This document shows, in pieces, positions 25,673 to 35,587 of a stretch of 64,000 nt of DNA. Location: contig NZ_LR213766.1 in the NCBI RefSeq assembly GCF_900659865.1, positions 1-64,000 of the forward strand, in the 5' to 3' direction. Made by a program: the position numbers and the translations under genes. A model generated the notes under the pieces. The model was not told the origin of the DNA, did not search any database, and saw only the letters and a program-made list of their open reading frames with translations. Each line of letters starts with the position of its first letter. Positions within the stretch are counted from its first letter, which is position 1. The stretch comes from Hyella patelloides LEGE 07179. Lineage in GTDB: Bacteria > Cyanobacteriota > Cyanobacteriia > Cyanobacteriales > Xenococcaceae.

Positions 25673-27277
25673 TTAAAAATACCCTTTAGCCTCTTCTAAA
25701 TGCTTCACTAAAGTTTTTTCAGGTAGCGCACCGTGGAGATGTTGCCAAGGTAAAACTTGCTCATTATTCCAAGTATCATGAACGTAATAATCCAAAGTAG
25801 GGATATCTCCTTTTAATTGTTTAAAGGCTCTTTTATAACTACCTACAGAATCTCCATACTCTCTTGTTAAGAGTAACAGATTGGATAATCTGCGATCGCC
25901 TCTAGAAATTAAAGCCTGTATTACCGACCAATTGTAACTTTCAGGACGGAAATCAATACCGCGCTTTCTGAGTTGTTTTTCGAGATTTTTTAAACGTTTT
26001 TTAGCATCTTTATTGACACCAAACCATTGAAAAGGTGTATGGGATTTGGGAACAAAGGTGCTGCAACCGAGAGTAAGGCGTAAACCAGGAGCAGCTTTTT
26101 TAACCGCTTCCATCATGGTTACAGTTTCTTCTATATCTTCTATCTCTTCTCCAGGGATACCTACCATACCGTAAAATTTAAGTGCTTTTAAACCGCCAGC
26201 TTTAGCGTTAATCGCAGCTTGGACTATTTCTTCGTTGGTTAGTTTTTTATTAACAATTTGTCTAACTTTTGAAGAACCACTTTCCACCGCAATAGTTAAA
26301 GAGCGAGTATCTCTTTGCGCTAAAGTAGTAGCTAATTTTTCGGTTACGGTATTAGTACGCACTGAAGCAATACTAAGACGCACATCATCGTATTTAGGTT
26401 GGCAAATATAATCGAGTAAAGTATTAAATTCGGGATGTTGGGTAACAGAAGCACCCAATAAACCCAAACGGTTAGTTACCTGTAATCCTTTCTCGATAGC
26501 AGGTATCAAAGAATCAGTAATAGATGCAGTGCGAAAAGGTAAAGTAAGATAACTAGCCAAACAGAAACGACACATTTCAGGACAACTTCTCACGACTTCT
26601 ACCATAAAGATATTTTCCCAAGCAGCCTTTTCTGTCACTACTGTTGAAGCAGATAAAGTATTCCCGCGATAGGTCTGTTTTTGTACTGTTGGGGGTATCT
26701 CTGCATCAATGGGTGTAATAGCAGCAATTTCGCCATCGCGACTGTGGTAAGTTACCTGATACAGACTGGGAATATAAATGCCAGGAACTTGAGCTAAACG
26801 CCGTAATTTAGTAGTGCGGTTACTATGGCGCACTTCTTGATAAGCATCAATAAAACTATCTAACAAGTTTTCCCCATCTCCTAAGAGAATCACATCAAAA
26901 AAATCTGCAAAAGGTTCGGGGTTAGCAGTCAAAACAGGCCCGCCACCAAATACTAAAGGATGGTTATCGTCTCTTTCTTTGCTATGAAGGGGAATATTTA
27001 AAGACTCTAGTAAATTAAATATATTAATATAATCAAGCTCCCAAGAAACAGAAAAACCCAACAATTCGGGATTTTTGGGTAAAGGCTCTTGAATATCGGT
27101 AAACAAACGACTAACCTGCACATCAGAACGCATTGCAAAAGTCGCCCACACAATTTGATAGCCTAAGCTGGTAATGCCAATAGTGTATTCGTTGGGAAAG
27201 CCAAAGATCAAAGGAATAGCGTTATTATCTGCTGTAGCGGGAGTGAATAAAAGGCGTTCTCGGTCAAATACGGTCAT
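25673..27277 (-). CDS. B12-binding-type radical SAM protein of unknown substrate
   Basis: A 534-residue radical SAM enzyme. The N-terminal 200 residues resemble the cobalamin-binding-type domain of this family (FGFPNEYTIGITSLGYQ, FGGGPVLTANPEPFADFFD, LLGDGENL). The iron-sulfur motif is CPEMCRFC (CxxxCxxC), followed by AVESGSSKVRQIVNKKLT and FYGMVGIPGEEIEDIEET. It belongs to the uncharacterised family that in other cyanobacteria may be fused to a C-terminal DUF2344 domain; here it stops after the rSAM part. The reaction is unknown. Inverted 25-bp repeats flank the gene. Confidence 0.85.
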   Translation of the reverse strand: MTVFDRERLLFTPATADNNAIPLIFGFPNEYTIGITSLGYQIVWATFAMRSDVQVSRLFTDIQEPLPKNPELLGFSVSWELDYINIFNLLESLNIPLHSKERDDNHPLVFGGGPVLTANPEPFADFFDVILLGDGENLLDSFIDAYQEVRHSNRTTKLRRLAQVPGIYIPSLYQVTYHSRDGEIAAITPIDAEIPPTVQKQTYRGNTLSASTVVTEKAAWENIFMVEVVRSCPEMCRFCLASYLTLPFRTASITDSLIPAIEKGLQVTNRLGLLGASVTQHPEFNTLLDYICQPKYDDVRLSIASVRTNTVTEKLATTLAQRDTRSLTIAVESGSSKVRQIVNKKLTNEEIVQAAINAKAGGLKALKFYGMVGIPGEEIEDIEETVTMMEAVKKAAPGLRLTLGCSTFVPKSHTPFQWFGVNKDAKKRLKNLEKQLRKRGIDFRPESYNWSVIQALISRGDRRLSNLLLLTREYGDSVGSYKRAFKQLKGDIPTLDYYVHDTWNNEQVLPWQHLHGALPEKTLVKHLEEAKGYF

Positions 27278-27431
27278 GTTTTAATTGAGAAGATATTGAG
27301 TAATATTCTTATTTCATTGTGACCAATTTTTACCTTGTAAGTGATTAATGTTAGTAATGTGTCCACACCCTTGACGCAGATGAATGCAGATCATATAGAT
27401 TATGGATCGATTTTGAGATAAAGGCGCACCA

Positions 27432-27456
27432 CCCTAAAGGACTCACCGATGGTCGC
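27432..27456 (-). repeat. 25-bp repeat, inverted partner of 25596-25620
   Basis: Exact reverse complement of the copy on the other side of the radical SAM gene. It is part of a longer GC-rich element ending in GAGATCGC at about 27472-27479, the right-end signature of the GCGATC...GATCGC repeat family. Confidence 0.8.
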
Positions 27457-27531
27457 AAAGCGGATTTCTTCGAGATCGCTTTTTGTAATTAGTTCTATAA
27501 TTAGTGCGATTGTGAAAATAGAGCGGGAACT

Positions 27532-28080
27532 ATGGGTCAAGTATTTACTGAAATAGATCGGAGTATTCAATCTTGGATTAGTAAGCAGAAAATGTTTTTT
27601 GTGGGGACTGCGCCTCTAGCTGCTGATGGTCATATTAATTGTTCTCCTAAAGGTGCTGATTCTTTTCGTATAATTGATTCTCACACAGTAGCTTACCAAG
27701 ATCTAACAGGAAGTGGTATTGAAACTATTGCCCACTTGCAAGAAAATGGCAGAATTGTCATTATGTTTTGTGCTTTTGAAGGCGCACCGCAAATTATTCG
27801 TTTATATGGCAAAGGTAGCCCTATTTTTCAAGATTCTGCTGATTACGGTCAATTAGCAGAATTATTTCGACCCCATCCAGGGGAAAGAGCTATTATCAAA
27901 ATTGATGTCCATAGAGTTGCTACTTCTTGTGGTTATTCTGTTCCTTTATATGATTATGTCGATCAGCGCGATGTTTTAGATAAATGGACAGAGACGAAAA
28001 CCCCCGAAGAATTGGTTGCTTATCGGCAAAAGAAAAATCAGTTGAGTATTGATGGTTTACCAGGATTGAGCTACAGATAA
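27532..28080 (+). CDS. Pyridoxamine 5'-phosphate oxidase-family protein
   Basis: A 182-residue flavin-binding split-barrel protein. The family pattern is clear: FFVGTAPLAADGHINCSPKG near the N-terminus, VAYQDLTGSG, and GRIVIMFCAFEGAPQIIRLYGKG in the core. Members bind FMN or F420 and reduce or oxidise small molecules; true PdxH has extra C-terminal residues not seen here, so a role in vitamin B6 synthesis is unlikely. The start ATG at 27532 has GAGCGGGA upstream. Stand-alone gene. Confidence 0.85.
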   Translation: MGQVFTEIDRSIQSWISKQKMFFVGTAPLAADGHINCSPKGADSFRIIDSHTVAYQDLTGSGIETIAHLQENGRIVIMFCAFEGAPQIIRLYGKGSPIFQDSADYGQLAELFRPHPGERAIIKIDVHRVATSCGYSVPLYDYVDQRDVLDKWTETKTPEELVAYRQKKNQLSIDGLPGLSYR

Positions 28081-28679
28081 TTAGGCTTTGCTGAATTGAA
28101 ATACGGATTTGAGTGTGAGACAGGGTTTATCGGGCAAAGTTTTACATTTTGGATACAGAATCTTTATCTAACTTATATAGCAAAATCTGGCTTGTGTTAT
28201 ACGATCAATAGAAATCGGAACTGGAGATTAGAAAGTAGTGTATAAGCTTTCCATGATTGGTAAAGACTAAACACTACAAACGAAACGACTCAAGCGAAGC
28301 AATCTACATTCGTTGTTCCAAAGTATCCTTAATCACAAAGTAAAGTGTAAGAAATGACGAAAAGAACTCGCCATCTCTTATCACACTATGAAGACTGAAT
28401 AGGGGAGAACAATTTAAACAAATTATGGGCGTAAGCTACTGAGATCGTTACCACTGCTATCCACTTATTGATGAGTAGATAGGGGAGCATTGCTATTGGG
28501 AGATTGAGTAAGACCAGAAAACTCAACTTCTGTTTGGTAAATGTATCAGTTTAATAAAAGCGAAAATTCAATCCTCTAGATTGGAAATTTCGTATAATTT
28601 GTCTTTGCCATAGTAGATTAGGTGAGTTAATCTACTTGCTTTTTAAATAAAGAGATCGCCTATACTTCTCTCATACTTT
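28081..28679. other. Intergenic region, no gene seen
   Basis: About 600 bp between the PNPOx-like gene and the RTX gene (convergent). Both strands show frequent stops. The only clear structure is a hairpin at 28612-28636. The base composition is less AT-rich than other gaps, so a decayed gene or IS fragment is possible, but I could not match any. Confidence 0.4.
28612..28636. terminator. Hairpin between convergent PNPOx-like and RTX genes
   Basis: Perfect 9-bp arms AGTAGATTA and TAATCTACT with a 7-base loop, followed on the + strand by TGCTTTTTAAA. This fits an intrinsic terminator for + strand transcripts, though it is more than 500 bp after the last + gene; it lies 44 bp beyond the RTX stop. 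Confidence 0.5.
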
Positions 28680-29651
28680 CTAAATATTAGATACAACTAA
28701 AATTTCAGAATTAGTTAGATTTGGTTTATTGGTAAATTGAGCAATCTTGACTTGTCCAGCAGAACCAGTACCATCAGGATCGAAGAATAAATCACCATTG
28801 CTGCGGTTATAGATAAAGCGATCTTCTCCATCCTGCGCGCTACTACCAAGGACGAATTGATCGCCCGTGGGAAAGCGATTATTAGTTAAATTAGTATCAC
28901 CAAGAACATTACGATTAACTAAAATTTGATCTTGCTCCACATTGTAATCTGTAACTCGATCTACCCCATTGCCTAAACTATCTGTTTCAGCAACTAGGAG
29001 AAAACGCTCCGAGCCTGCACCACCCGTTAAAACATCGTTTCCTGCACCACCAGTAAGAAAGTCATTACCACTACCCCCAATTAAGGTATCGTTACCAACA
29101 CCGCCTTCGAGATAGTCATCACCATTTTGACCCTCATGATAGTCATTACCATCGCTACCAAAGAGACTATCTTCACCCTCTCCACCATAGGCAAGATCGT
29201 CTCCTTCTTCACCCCAAAAAAGATCGTTACCTCCTTCTCCAAAAAGTAAGTCATCCCCCGTACCACCTAAGAGACTATCGCGATCGCCACCACCATAAAT
29301 AGTATCATCACACCAATAACCATAAATCAAATCTTGTCCAGTATCACCATAAATAGTGTCTTCACCCATTTGATTAGAAAAGGGAGATTCTCCGTCGATG
29401 GTATCGTTCCCTGCACCACCAGTCAGAAAATCATTTCCATTACCACCGTTCAAAGAATCATTCCCCGCACGACCAATTAAGCGATCGTTTCCATCTTCAG
29501 CAATAATTGTTCCTCCTTGATTACTGTTAGTCAAAATGTCATCACCATCGCTACCAAAGATGATATCGTTGATGTTACGACCGAATAAGCGATCGCAACG
29601 CGCCTCGCCAACGGCGAGATCGCTGCCGTCTGTTCCTAAAATATTTGCCAC
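28680..29651 (-). CDS. RTX-type calcium-binding repeat protein
   Basis: A 323-residue protein whose centre is a run of glycine/aspartate nonapeptides of the RTX type (GGAGNDTIDGE, GGSGNDFLTGG, and others; about 18 units at residues 25-215). They fold into a calcium-bound parallel beta-roll. The C-terminal 100 residues (VTDYNVEQDQILVNRNVLG, then FDPDGTGSAGQVKIAQF) match the usual end of cyanobacterial RTX proteins, which leave by type I secretion without a signal peptide. The start is GTG at 29649-29651 with AGAGG upstream. Nine codons near the N-terminus (residues about 12-20) come from an inserted repeat. No exporter gene is adjacent. Confidence 0.88.
   Translation of the reverse strand: MANILGTDGSDLAVGEARCDRLFGRNINDIIFGSDGDDILTNSNQGGTIIAEDGNDRLIGRAGNDSLNGGNGNDFLTGGAGNDTIDGESPFSNQMGEDTIYGDTGQDLIYGYWCDDTIYGGGDRDSLLGGTGDDLLFGEGGNDLFWGEEGDDLAYGGEGEDSLFGSDGNDYHEGQNGDDYLEGGVGNDTLIGGSGNDFLTGGAGNDVLTGGAGSERFLLVAETDSLGNGVDRVTDYNVEQDQILVNRNVLGDTNLTNNRFPTGDQFVLGSSAQDGEDRFIYNRSNGDLFFDPDGTGSAGQVKIAQFTNKPNLTNSEILVVSNI
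29589..29623. repeat. 35-bp GCGATC...GATCGC element in frame in the RTX gene
   Basis: On the coding strand it reads from GCGATC through the palindrome-like core to GATCGC and encodes DLAVGEARCDR. Removing it down to a single HIP1 octamer takes out 27 bp, nine codons, and gives ILGTDGSDRLFG, a normal RTX start. A 36-bp copy with almost the same sequence lies in noncoding DNA at 15242-15277. Confidence 0.8.
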
Positions 29652-29854
29652 TATGCAATACCTCTTCAGTGTATTTGGTTCAAATTGATGAAGTTCTAGG
29701 AAAACTCGTTGTATTACGACGAAAAAGCTAGAACCAGGGCAAATATATTAAATAAAAAGAAAATTTTCGGAAACACAAAATTTATGAGTATTTTTCGTGA
29801 CGAAGCTACGATAGGATGGAATTTAGCTTTTTTTGACTGTGTGGGAGCAACTTA

Positions 29855-31423
29855 ATGACCCTGGAATCGAGTATTACAGAAGTTTCAATTAAGGGAAATT
29901 TAGAACAATTTTTGATTGTTTTATCTGTGTCTTTATCTGTTGCTACAGTTTCCCGTATTTTTAGCTGGTTTCGGCAAATTCCTTACACCTTGCTCTTAGT
30001 AATTGTGGGTTTGGGATTGGCTTTTGTTGACATTCGACTAGTCAATCTTTCCCCTGAATTGATTTTAGAAATTTTTCTACCACCCCTTTTGTTTGAAGCT
30101 GCTTGGAATATTAGGTGGCGTAGCCTGAAAGATAGTTTAGTGCCAGTTACTCTATTTGCCGTGGTGGGAGTAATTATTTCTGTATTGGGAATGGCTTGGG
30201 CATTAAGCACTTTTACCAGTCTTTCTTTAGCGACTGCTTTACTGGTGGGAGCAAGTTTATCCGCCACCGATCCTGTTTCTGTAGTGGCATTGTTTCGGGA
30301 ATTGGGTGCTAGTAAACGGTTAACTATCCTGATGGAAGGAGAGAGTTTATTTAATGACGGTGTAGCAGTAGTTGCTTTTGTGCTGTTGGTAGGAATTCCT
30401 TTGGGTATTGAAGCGTTTTCTTTACCCACCACCATCGTGAAATTCGTAACTTTTGTCGGTATTGGGTTGGGTATTGGTAGTGTAATTGGTTTTGGTATTT
30501 CTTATCTTACTCAACGTTTCGATCTTCCTTTGGTAGAACAATCTTTAACCTTGGTATCGGCTTACGGTACTTATTTAGCAACAGAAGAGTTAGGAGGCTC
30601 AGGAGTTATCGGGGTGGTCACTGTTGGGGTGATCTTGGGCAATTTTGGCTCGCGTATTGGTATGAATCCCCGTACTAGGCTGCTGGTTTCGGAATTTTGG
30701 GAATTTTTAGCCTTTTTTGTCAATTCTATTGTCTTTTTGCTCATTGGAGATCAGATCAATTTTGCCAGTTTAAATAATAACCTAGATCTTATTCTAGTTG
30801 CGATCGCAGCAGTTTTAATCACCAGAGCGATCGTTATTTTTGGCTTGGGCAATATTAGTAACCTCATTAGTGGAGTAAAAACTAATTGGCGAGAACAAAC
30901 TGTATTATGGTGGGGAGGGCTGCGGGGTTCGGTATCTATTGCCTTGGCTTTGAGTGTTCCCGCTTTTTTAACTGGCAGACAAGAGATTATCGATACAGTA
31001 TTTGGAGTAGTCTTATTTACTCTTTTAGTGCAGGGTTTAAGCACTAAATGGCTGTTAGAATCCTTGAATCTGATTGGAGATCAAGCCTTAAAACAAGAAT
31101 ACTCAGAATTATTAGCCCGTAGGACAGCCTTGAAACGAGTCCTAGAATATCTTGATATTACAGATAATGTTTATGATATCGATCCTGAATTTTTGCGCTA
31201 TCAAAAGGGTTTAGTTAAAGGGGAGTTACAATCAATTGAAGATAGAATCTCCAAAATGAAACGGGAACACGATAATCTGCGATCGCTCAGTAGAGAACAA
31301 TTAAAAGAGCAATTATTAGATATTGAAGCAGATACCTATGCAGAATTAATTCGCGCAGGTCAATTAAATGAAAATCTTTCCCCAGTGCTGCAAGAAATTA
31401 TGGTAGAAGCCGATCTTACTTGA
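29855..31423 (+). CDS. Na+/H+ antiporter, CPA1 (NhaP) family
   Basis: Exchanges Na+ (or K+) for protons across the membrane for pH and salt control. The protein is 522 residues. About twelve hydrophobic segments fill residues 20-410, with the CPA1 signatures SATDPVSVVALFRELG (the ND/DD-type ion site) and EGESLFNDGVAVV, and WGGLRGSVSIALALS in a late helix. The C-terminal 110 residues are charged and cytoplasmic (regulatory). Start ATG at 29855 follows GGGAGCAACTTA. It is a single gene, convergent with clpB. Confidence 0.92.
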   Translation: MTLESSITEVSIKGNLEQFLIVLSVSLSVATVSRIFSWFRQIPYTLLLVIVGLGLAFVDIRLVNLSPELILEIFLPPLLFEAAWNIRWRSLKDSLVPVTLFAVVGVIISVLGMAWALSTFTSLSLATALLVGASLSATDPVSVVALFRELGASKRLTILMEGESLFNDGVAVVAFVLLVGIPLGIEAFSLPTTIVKFVTFVGIGLGIGSVIGFGISYLTQRFDLPLVEQSLTLVSAYGTYLATEELGGSGVIGVVTVGVILGNFGSRIGMNPRTRLLVSEFWEFLAFFVNSIVFLLIGDQINFASLNNNLDLILVAIAAVLITRAIVIFGLGNISNLISGVKTNWREQTVLWWGGLRGSVSIALALSVPAFLTGRQEIIDTVFGVVLFTLLVQGLSTKWLLESLNLIGDQALKQEYSELLARRTALKRVLEYLDITDNVYDIDPEFLRYQKGLVKGELQSIEDRISKMKREHDNLRSLSREQLKEQLLDIEADTYAELIRAGQLNENLSPVLQEIMVEADLT

Positions 31424-31489
31424 TTTTTTGTATTAGTTGAATCTCATAGACATTAGACTACTGTGTGTTAAACAGAATAAAATAACTAT

Positions 31490-31519
31490 TGTAGTGACGT
31501 TCCATGGAACGTCACTACA
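31490..31519. repeat. Perfect 30-bp palindrome between convergent genes
   Basis: Each half is TGTAGTGACGTTCCA, so the whole is fully self-complementary around CCATGG. It lies 66 bp after the antiporter stop and 80 bp beyond the clpB stop. It can form a long hairpin and could terminate both genes, but perfect symmetry without a loop or T-run points to a dispersed palindromic repeat. Confidence 0.75.
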
Positions 31520-31598
31520 GAGTTTAAAGGTGTTCTTAATAAATACTCGGTGAATATACCCTTTCTGTAGTTGCATACACTAAAAGTAATAACGAATA

Positions 31599-34475
31599 TT
31601 AAGACATACTATAAGGAGGAATTACGGTAACTTCTTTAACTTCAATAAAATCATCATCTTCGTCATATTCATCATCTTTTGTAACTTCTATTTGTGGTTC
31701 TTCAATCATAGGTTGCACTAATTCTGGATCGGAAGATGGTGATTGTGCTTTGACTTCAATTTGTATTGGTTGTTTCTCTACAGATATTGATTCTCGTTTC
31801 TTTGCTTCCAGATTTATTGGTTGCTTTGCTGCAAATACTTGTTTTTGTTTAGTAGAAAAAGTTAATCGATCGTCCACACAATCAACAAAAATTGTATTCC
31901 CTTCAGCAAAAGCATTTTCGAGAATTTTAGTAGCAATTGGGTTTTCTAATTCTCTTTGAATAGCTCTGTTTAAAGGACGCGCACCAAAAGCAGGATCGTA
32001 ACCAACTTCTACAATACGATCGATAGCTGCTTCTGATAGTTGAATAGAGATTTTTTGTTCTGCTAAAAGCTTTTCTACTCTCTTAATTTGAATCTTCACA
32101 ATGTCTCGTAATTGTTCGCGTTTTAGGGAATGGAAAATAATTTGTTCATCAATACGATTGATAAATTCGGGGCGAAAATGTTTCATGAGAGCTTGTTCAA
32201 CTCTTTTCTTTACTTCTTCGTAATTAGTATCATCATCTCCTGATATATTCAGAATATGTTCGCTACCTACGTTGCTAGTCATGACAATAATAGTGTTGCG
32301 AAAATCTACTACTCGCCCTTGAGAATCAGTAATCCGTCCATCATCTAATACTTGCAGTAGGATATTAAAGACATCTTTGTGGGCTTTTTCTACTTCATCC
32401 AATAACACAACAGAGTAAGGACGACGGCGTACTGCTTCGGATAGTTGTCCCCCTTCTTCGTAACCAATATACCCAGGAGGCGCACCCACCAAACGAGATA
32501 CGGCGTGTTTTTCCATGTACTCAGACATATCGATGCGTACCATAGCATCTTCACTATCAAATAAAAAGGCTGCTAAAGCCCTTGCAAGTTCTGTTTTACC
32601 CACACCAGTAGAACCCATAAACATAAATGAACCAATGGGTTTTCCTGGGTTTTTTAGACCAGCCCTAGCACGACGAATAGCAGCAGCAACTACCGCCACA
32701 GCTTCTTCTTGTCCAATAATTCTTTGGTGGAGGTGTCCTTCTAATTGAAGTAGTTTTTGTTTTTCGGATTCTAAAAGACGACTTACGGGTACTCCTGTCC
32801 AGTTAGCAACGATTTCTGCAATATCAGATTCGGTTACTTGTTCTCGAAGTAAAGCAGTCTCTTGAGCTTGAACTTCTAATAACTTAGCTTCTTTAGCTTC
32901 TAAATCTCTTTGTAGAGCTTCTAATTTACCATATTTCAACTGGGCTGCTTTATTGAGATCGTAAGCTCTTTCTGCTTGTTCTACCTGGAGGCGTAATTTT
33001 TCATCTTCTTCTTTCAGGGCGTTAATTTCGTCAAGTAATTCTTTTTCCGATGTCCATTGAGAAGATAGCTCTTTTTGTTTGCCTTCTAATTTTTGGATTT
33101 CTGTTTTAATGCGTTCTAATCTTTCGCGGGATGCAGGGTCTAAAACCACAATACCAGGACGTTGACTTTGGTTTTCCCCTTCAAGAGAGAGCTTTTCCAT
33201 TTGTAGCTGCATTACTCTGCGATCAATCGCTTCTAATTCGACAGGTTTAGAAGTAATCTCCATTTTTAGTTTAGCTGCTGCTTCATCCACAAGATCGATC
33301 GCTTTATCAGGAAGAAATCTATCGGTAATATAACGATGGGATAAATTAGCTGCTGCGACTAAAGCTGAATCGGTAATCTTTACCCCATGATGGACTTCAT
33401 AACGTTCTTTGAGTCCTCGTAAGATAGATACAGTATCTTCTACACTGGGCTGTTTAACGTATACTTGCTGAAAACGTCTTTCTAAAGCGGGGTCTTTTTC
33501 GATATGCTTGCGATATTCATCGAGAGTAGTTGCACCAATACAACGCAATTCACCACGAGCTAACATCGGCTTAAGCAGATTACCCGCATCCATCGCGCCA
33601 CCGCCTTCTCTTGCACCAGCACCTACTATAGTATGAACTTCATCGATAAAGAGTACAATCTGTCCTTCCGATTCGGTAATTTCTTTTAAAACATTTCGCA
33701 TTCTATCTTCAAATTCGCCCCTGTATTTCGCCCCTGCAATCAGACTTCCCATATCAAGAGAAATTAACTGACGGTTTTTCAGAGATTCAGGAACATCGCT
33801 ATTAACAATGCGTTGGGCTAATCCTTCGGCTATAGCGGTCTTTCCTACTCCAGGTTCACCAATTAAGACAGGATTATTTTTAGAACGGCGAGAAAGTACT
33901 TGAATTACTCTTCTTATCTCTTCATCTCTGCCGATTACGGGGTCTAGCTTTCCTGCTTTAGCTTCTTCTGTTAAATCTCTACCGTATTTTTCTAAAGCTT
34001 GGTATTGTTCTTCTTGGTTTTGCTCGGTAACTTTTTGCGAACCCCGAATAGATTTTATAGCTTCTTCTAAGCTCTGAGGGTTAACATTAAAGCCTCTTAA
34101 AGTACGCTTACCAATACGTCCATCTTCAGCAAAAGCTACTAAAATGTGTCCGACAGAAATATATTTATCATCCCAATTACTACGATAAACTTCTGCCCTA
34201 TCTAACATCCTATCTAATGCTTGACCGAGATATAGCTGTGAACCACCCAACTTGGGTTGACGATTGGTAAAACCTTCAATTTGTTGTTTTAAACGGGAAA
34301 TATCCACATTAGCCTTATTCAGTATGGTTTGTGCTAAACCTTCTTCTTCTAGTAAAGCAATAATGACGTGTTCTACTTCTAAATCTTTGTTTTGAAATTG
34401 CTTAGCTATCTCCTGTGACTTAACAATTCCGTCCCAGGCTTGTTCGGTAAATTTACTAGAATCTGTAGGCTGCAT
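31599..34475 (-). CDS. clpB: ATP-dependent disaggregase ClpB with unusual acidic C-terminal extension
   Basis: Hexameric AAA+ chaperone that pulls proteins out of aggregates with DnaK. The N domain (about 1-150) is followed by NBD1 (Walker [25 protein letters not shown]), a coiled-coil middle domain (about 410-530), and NBD2 ([11 protein letters not shown], then [20 protein letters not shown]). A normal ClpB ends near DDRLTF; here 85 more residues follow, with repeats of KQPI-x-EV type and an acidic stretch DDEYDEDDD. That makes 958 residues against the usual 860-880. Several clpB copies are common in cyanobacteria. No CIRCE operator was found upstream. Confidence 0.95.
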   Translation of the reverse strand: MQPTDSSKFTEQAWDGIVKSQEIAKQFQNKDLEVEHVIIALLEEEGLAQTILNKANVDISRLKQQIEGFTNRQPKLGGSQLYLGQALDRMLDRAEVYRSNWDDKYISVGHILVAFAEDGRIGKRTLRGFNVNPQSLEEAIKSIRGSQKVTEQNQEEQYQALEKYGRDLTEEAKAGKLDPVIGRDEEIRRVIQVLSRRSKNNPVLIGEPGVGKTAIAEGLAQRIVNSDVPESLKNRQLISLDMGSLIAGAKYRGEFEDRMRNVLKEITESEGQIVLFIDEVHTIVGAGAREGGGAMDAGNLLKPMLARGELRCIGATTLDEYRKHIEKDPALERRFQQVYVKQPSVEDTVSILRGLKERYEVHHGVKITDSALVAAANLSHRYITDRFLPDKAIDLVDEAAAKLKMEITSKPVELEAIDRRVMQLQMEKLSLEGENQSQRPGIVVLDPASRERLERIKTEIQKLEGKQKELSSQWTSEKELLDEINALKEEDEKLRLQVEQAERAYDLNKAAQLKYGKLEALQRDLEAKEAKLLEVQAQETALLREQVTESDIAEIVANWTGVPVSRLLESEKQKLLQLEGHLHQRIIGQEEAVAVVAAAIRRARAGLKNPGKPIGSFMFMGSTGVGKTELARALAAFLFDSEDAMVRIDMSEYMEKHAVSRLVGAPPGYIGYEEGGQLSEAVRRRPYSVVLLDEVEKAHKDVFNILLQVLDDGRITDSQGRVVDFRNTIIVMTSNVGSEHILNISGDDDTNYEEVKKRVEQALMKHFRPEFINRIDEQIIFHSLKREQLRDIVKIQIKRVEKLLAEQKISIQLSEAAIDRIVEVGYDPAFGARPLNRAIQRELENPIATKILENAFAEGNTIFVDCVDDRLTFSTKQKQVFAAKQPINLEAKKRESISVEKQPIQIEVKAQSPSSDPELVQPMIEEPQIEVTKDDEYDEDDDFIEVKEVTVIPPYSMS

Positions 34476-35587
34476 ACTAAAAGTTATGATAAATTCCTTC
34501 TTATAGAATTATTGTAGTGCCAAGTATAGCAAGGTTACGAATCATTGAACATTTAAGTAGCCAGTTCAAATAGGCAACAGGCAAAATATTAAACAATTTT
34601 TTCAAATCAATTTGCGATCTTTTATCTGTTATATTCTATTGCTTGAGGTTATGGGCAAATATAAGTTCGGGTAGGGCGCAGTCGCTTTTTGTTACGAATC
34701 CATAAATAACTCAATTGAGTATTCAAGCGCGATGGTAAAAAGGCGAAGTACTGTTCACTATTGCATAATCTGGCGAGAGAAATCGTATACAAGATCGATC
34801 TTACACAAAAATAAATTTCAAATCTGAATCAACCAAATTTGTCTTTATTTATACTCATTCACCATAGTGATTTTCAATCACTTGGTTGACATCGCTTTTT
34901 CCCTTCTTGTTTGCTCGACTATATTTTATCGAACTTATACAAGAAGTCTTATATTCATAGACATTTTCTTGATTCGCACAGGCAGTTTAGCCTTCAAAAG
35001 AAGGTTTAAAATTAGGAGTTCAGGTAATAAAGCTGAAATTCGCTATGAGTGTTGACTTTTAATACTAGCGGTTGACTTCCAAATGAAAATATTAGTAATA
35101 TCAACTAAGTAATATTAACTAAGTAATATCAACTAAATGTAGATGTTTTCATGGTAACTTATTAAAGTTTTGATGAAGTTTAAGTATAATCAGTTACAAT
35201 ATAATATTGTAATATATCATGAATATACAAGCTATAAGAATCAACAACTTATATTAGAAATAACTAAGTAATAGTCAATAATCGAAAAGTGATAAATAAG
35301 TTAATAGCTAATACTTTACTCACTTGAGAAGTTCGACAAAAATCAAAATATCAAAAAATACTTAGTTATTATCACTAATTCTTTTTTATAAAACCTAACT
35401 CTTTAAAATCTCTCTAATAGAAAACTAAGTAATACAAAAGCAATAGACTTTTTTTGTCTGTTGATTGTGTCTAGTGTTTTGTTAAACTCGCTCTCTCTGA
35501 TGTCGCGATTAAAAATCACGCCTAGTCACTAGCCAACATGGATCATAGTAAGGGTTCAACAGGATTTAAAAATGATTGGATAAGAAA
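34476..35587. other. 1.1-kb AT-rich intergenic region upstream of the aminosugar locus
   Basis: Noncoding by all signs. The right part (35089-35434) carries multiple AACTAAGTAATA motifs. A 62-codon frame at 34867-35055 has no domain match and no ribosome site. The clpB promoter should lie at the left end, and the promoter of the ten-gene locus at the right end. A TTGACT box occurs twice, near 35052 and 35072. Confidence 0.45.
35089..35434. repeat. Iteron-like AACTAAGTAATA motifs upstream of the aminosugar locus
   Basis: Two full copies with 14-bp spacing (35103-35115 and 35117-35129) are flanked by partial copies on both sides (about 35089 and 35131). Further copies are at 35262-35273 and 35423-35434, and an inverted core (TACTTAGTT) at 35359-35367. 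The 14-bp tandem period is not a helical turn multiple. It could be a regulator-binding array or simply a low-complexity repeat. Confidence 0.6.

Noticed and set aside
34867-35055. 62-codon frame on the + strand with a hydrophobic start
   Set aside because: No ribosome site and no recognisable family; AT-rich DNA often gives such frames.
35103-35137. Possible CRISPR array
   Set aside because: The unit is a 14-bp tandem period with no spacers and no cas genes.
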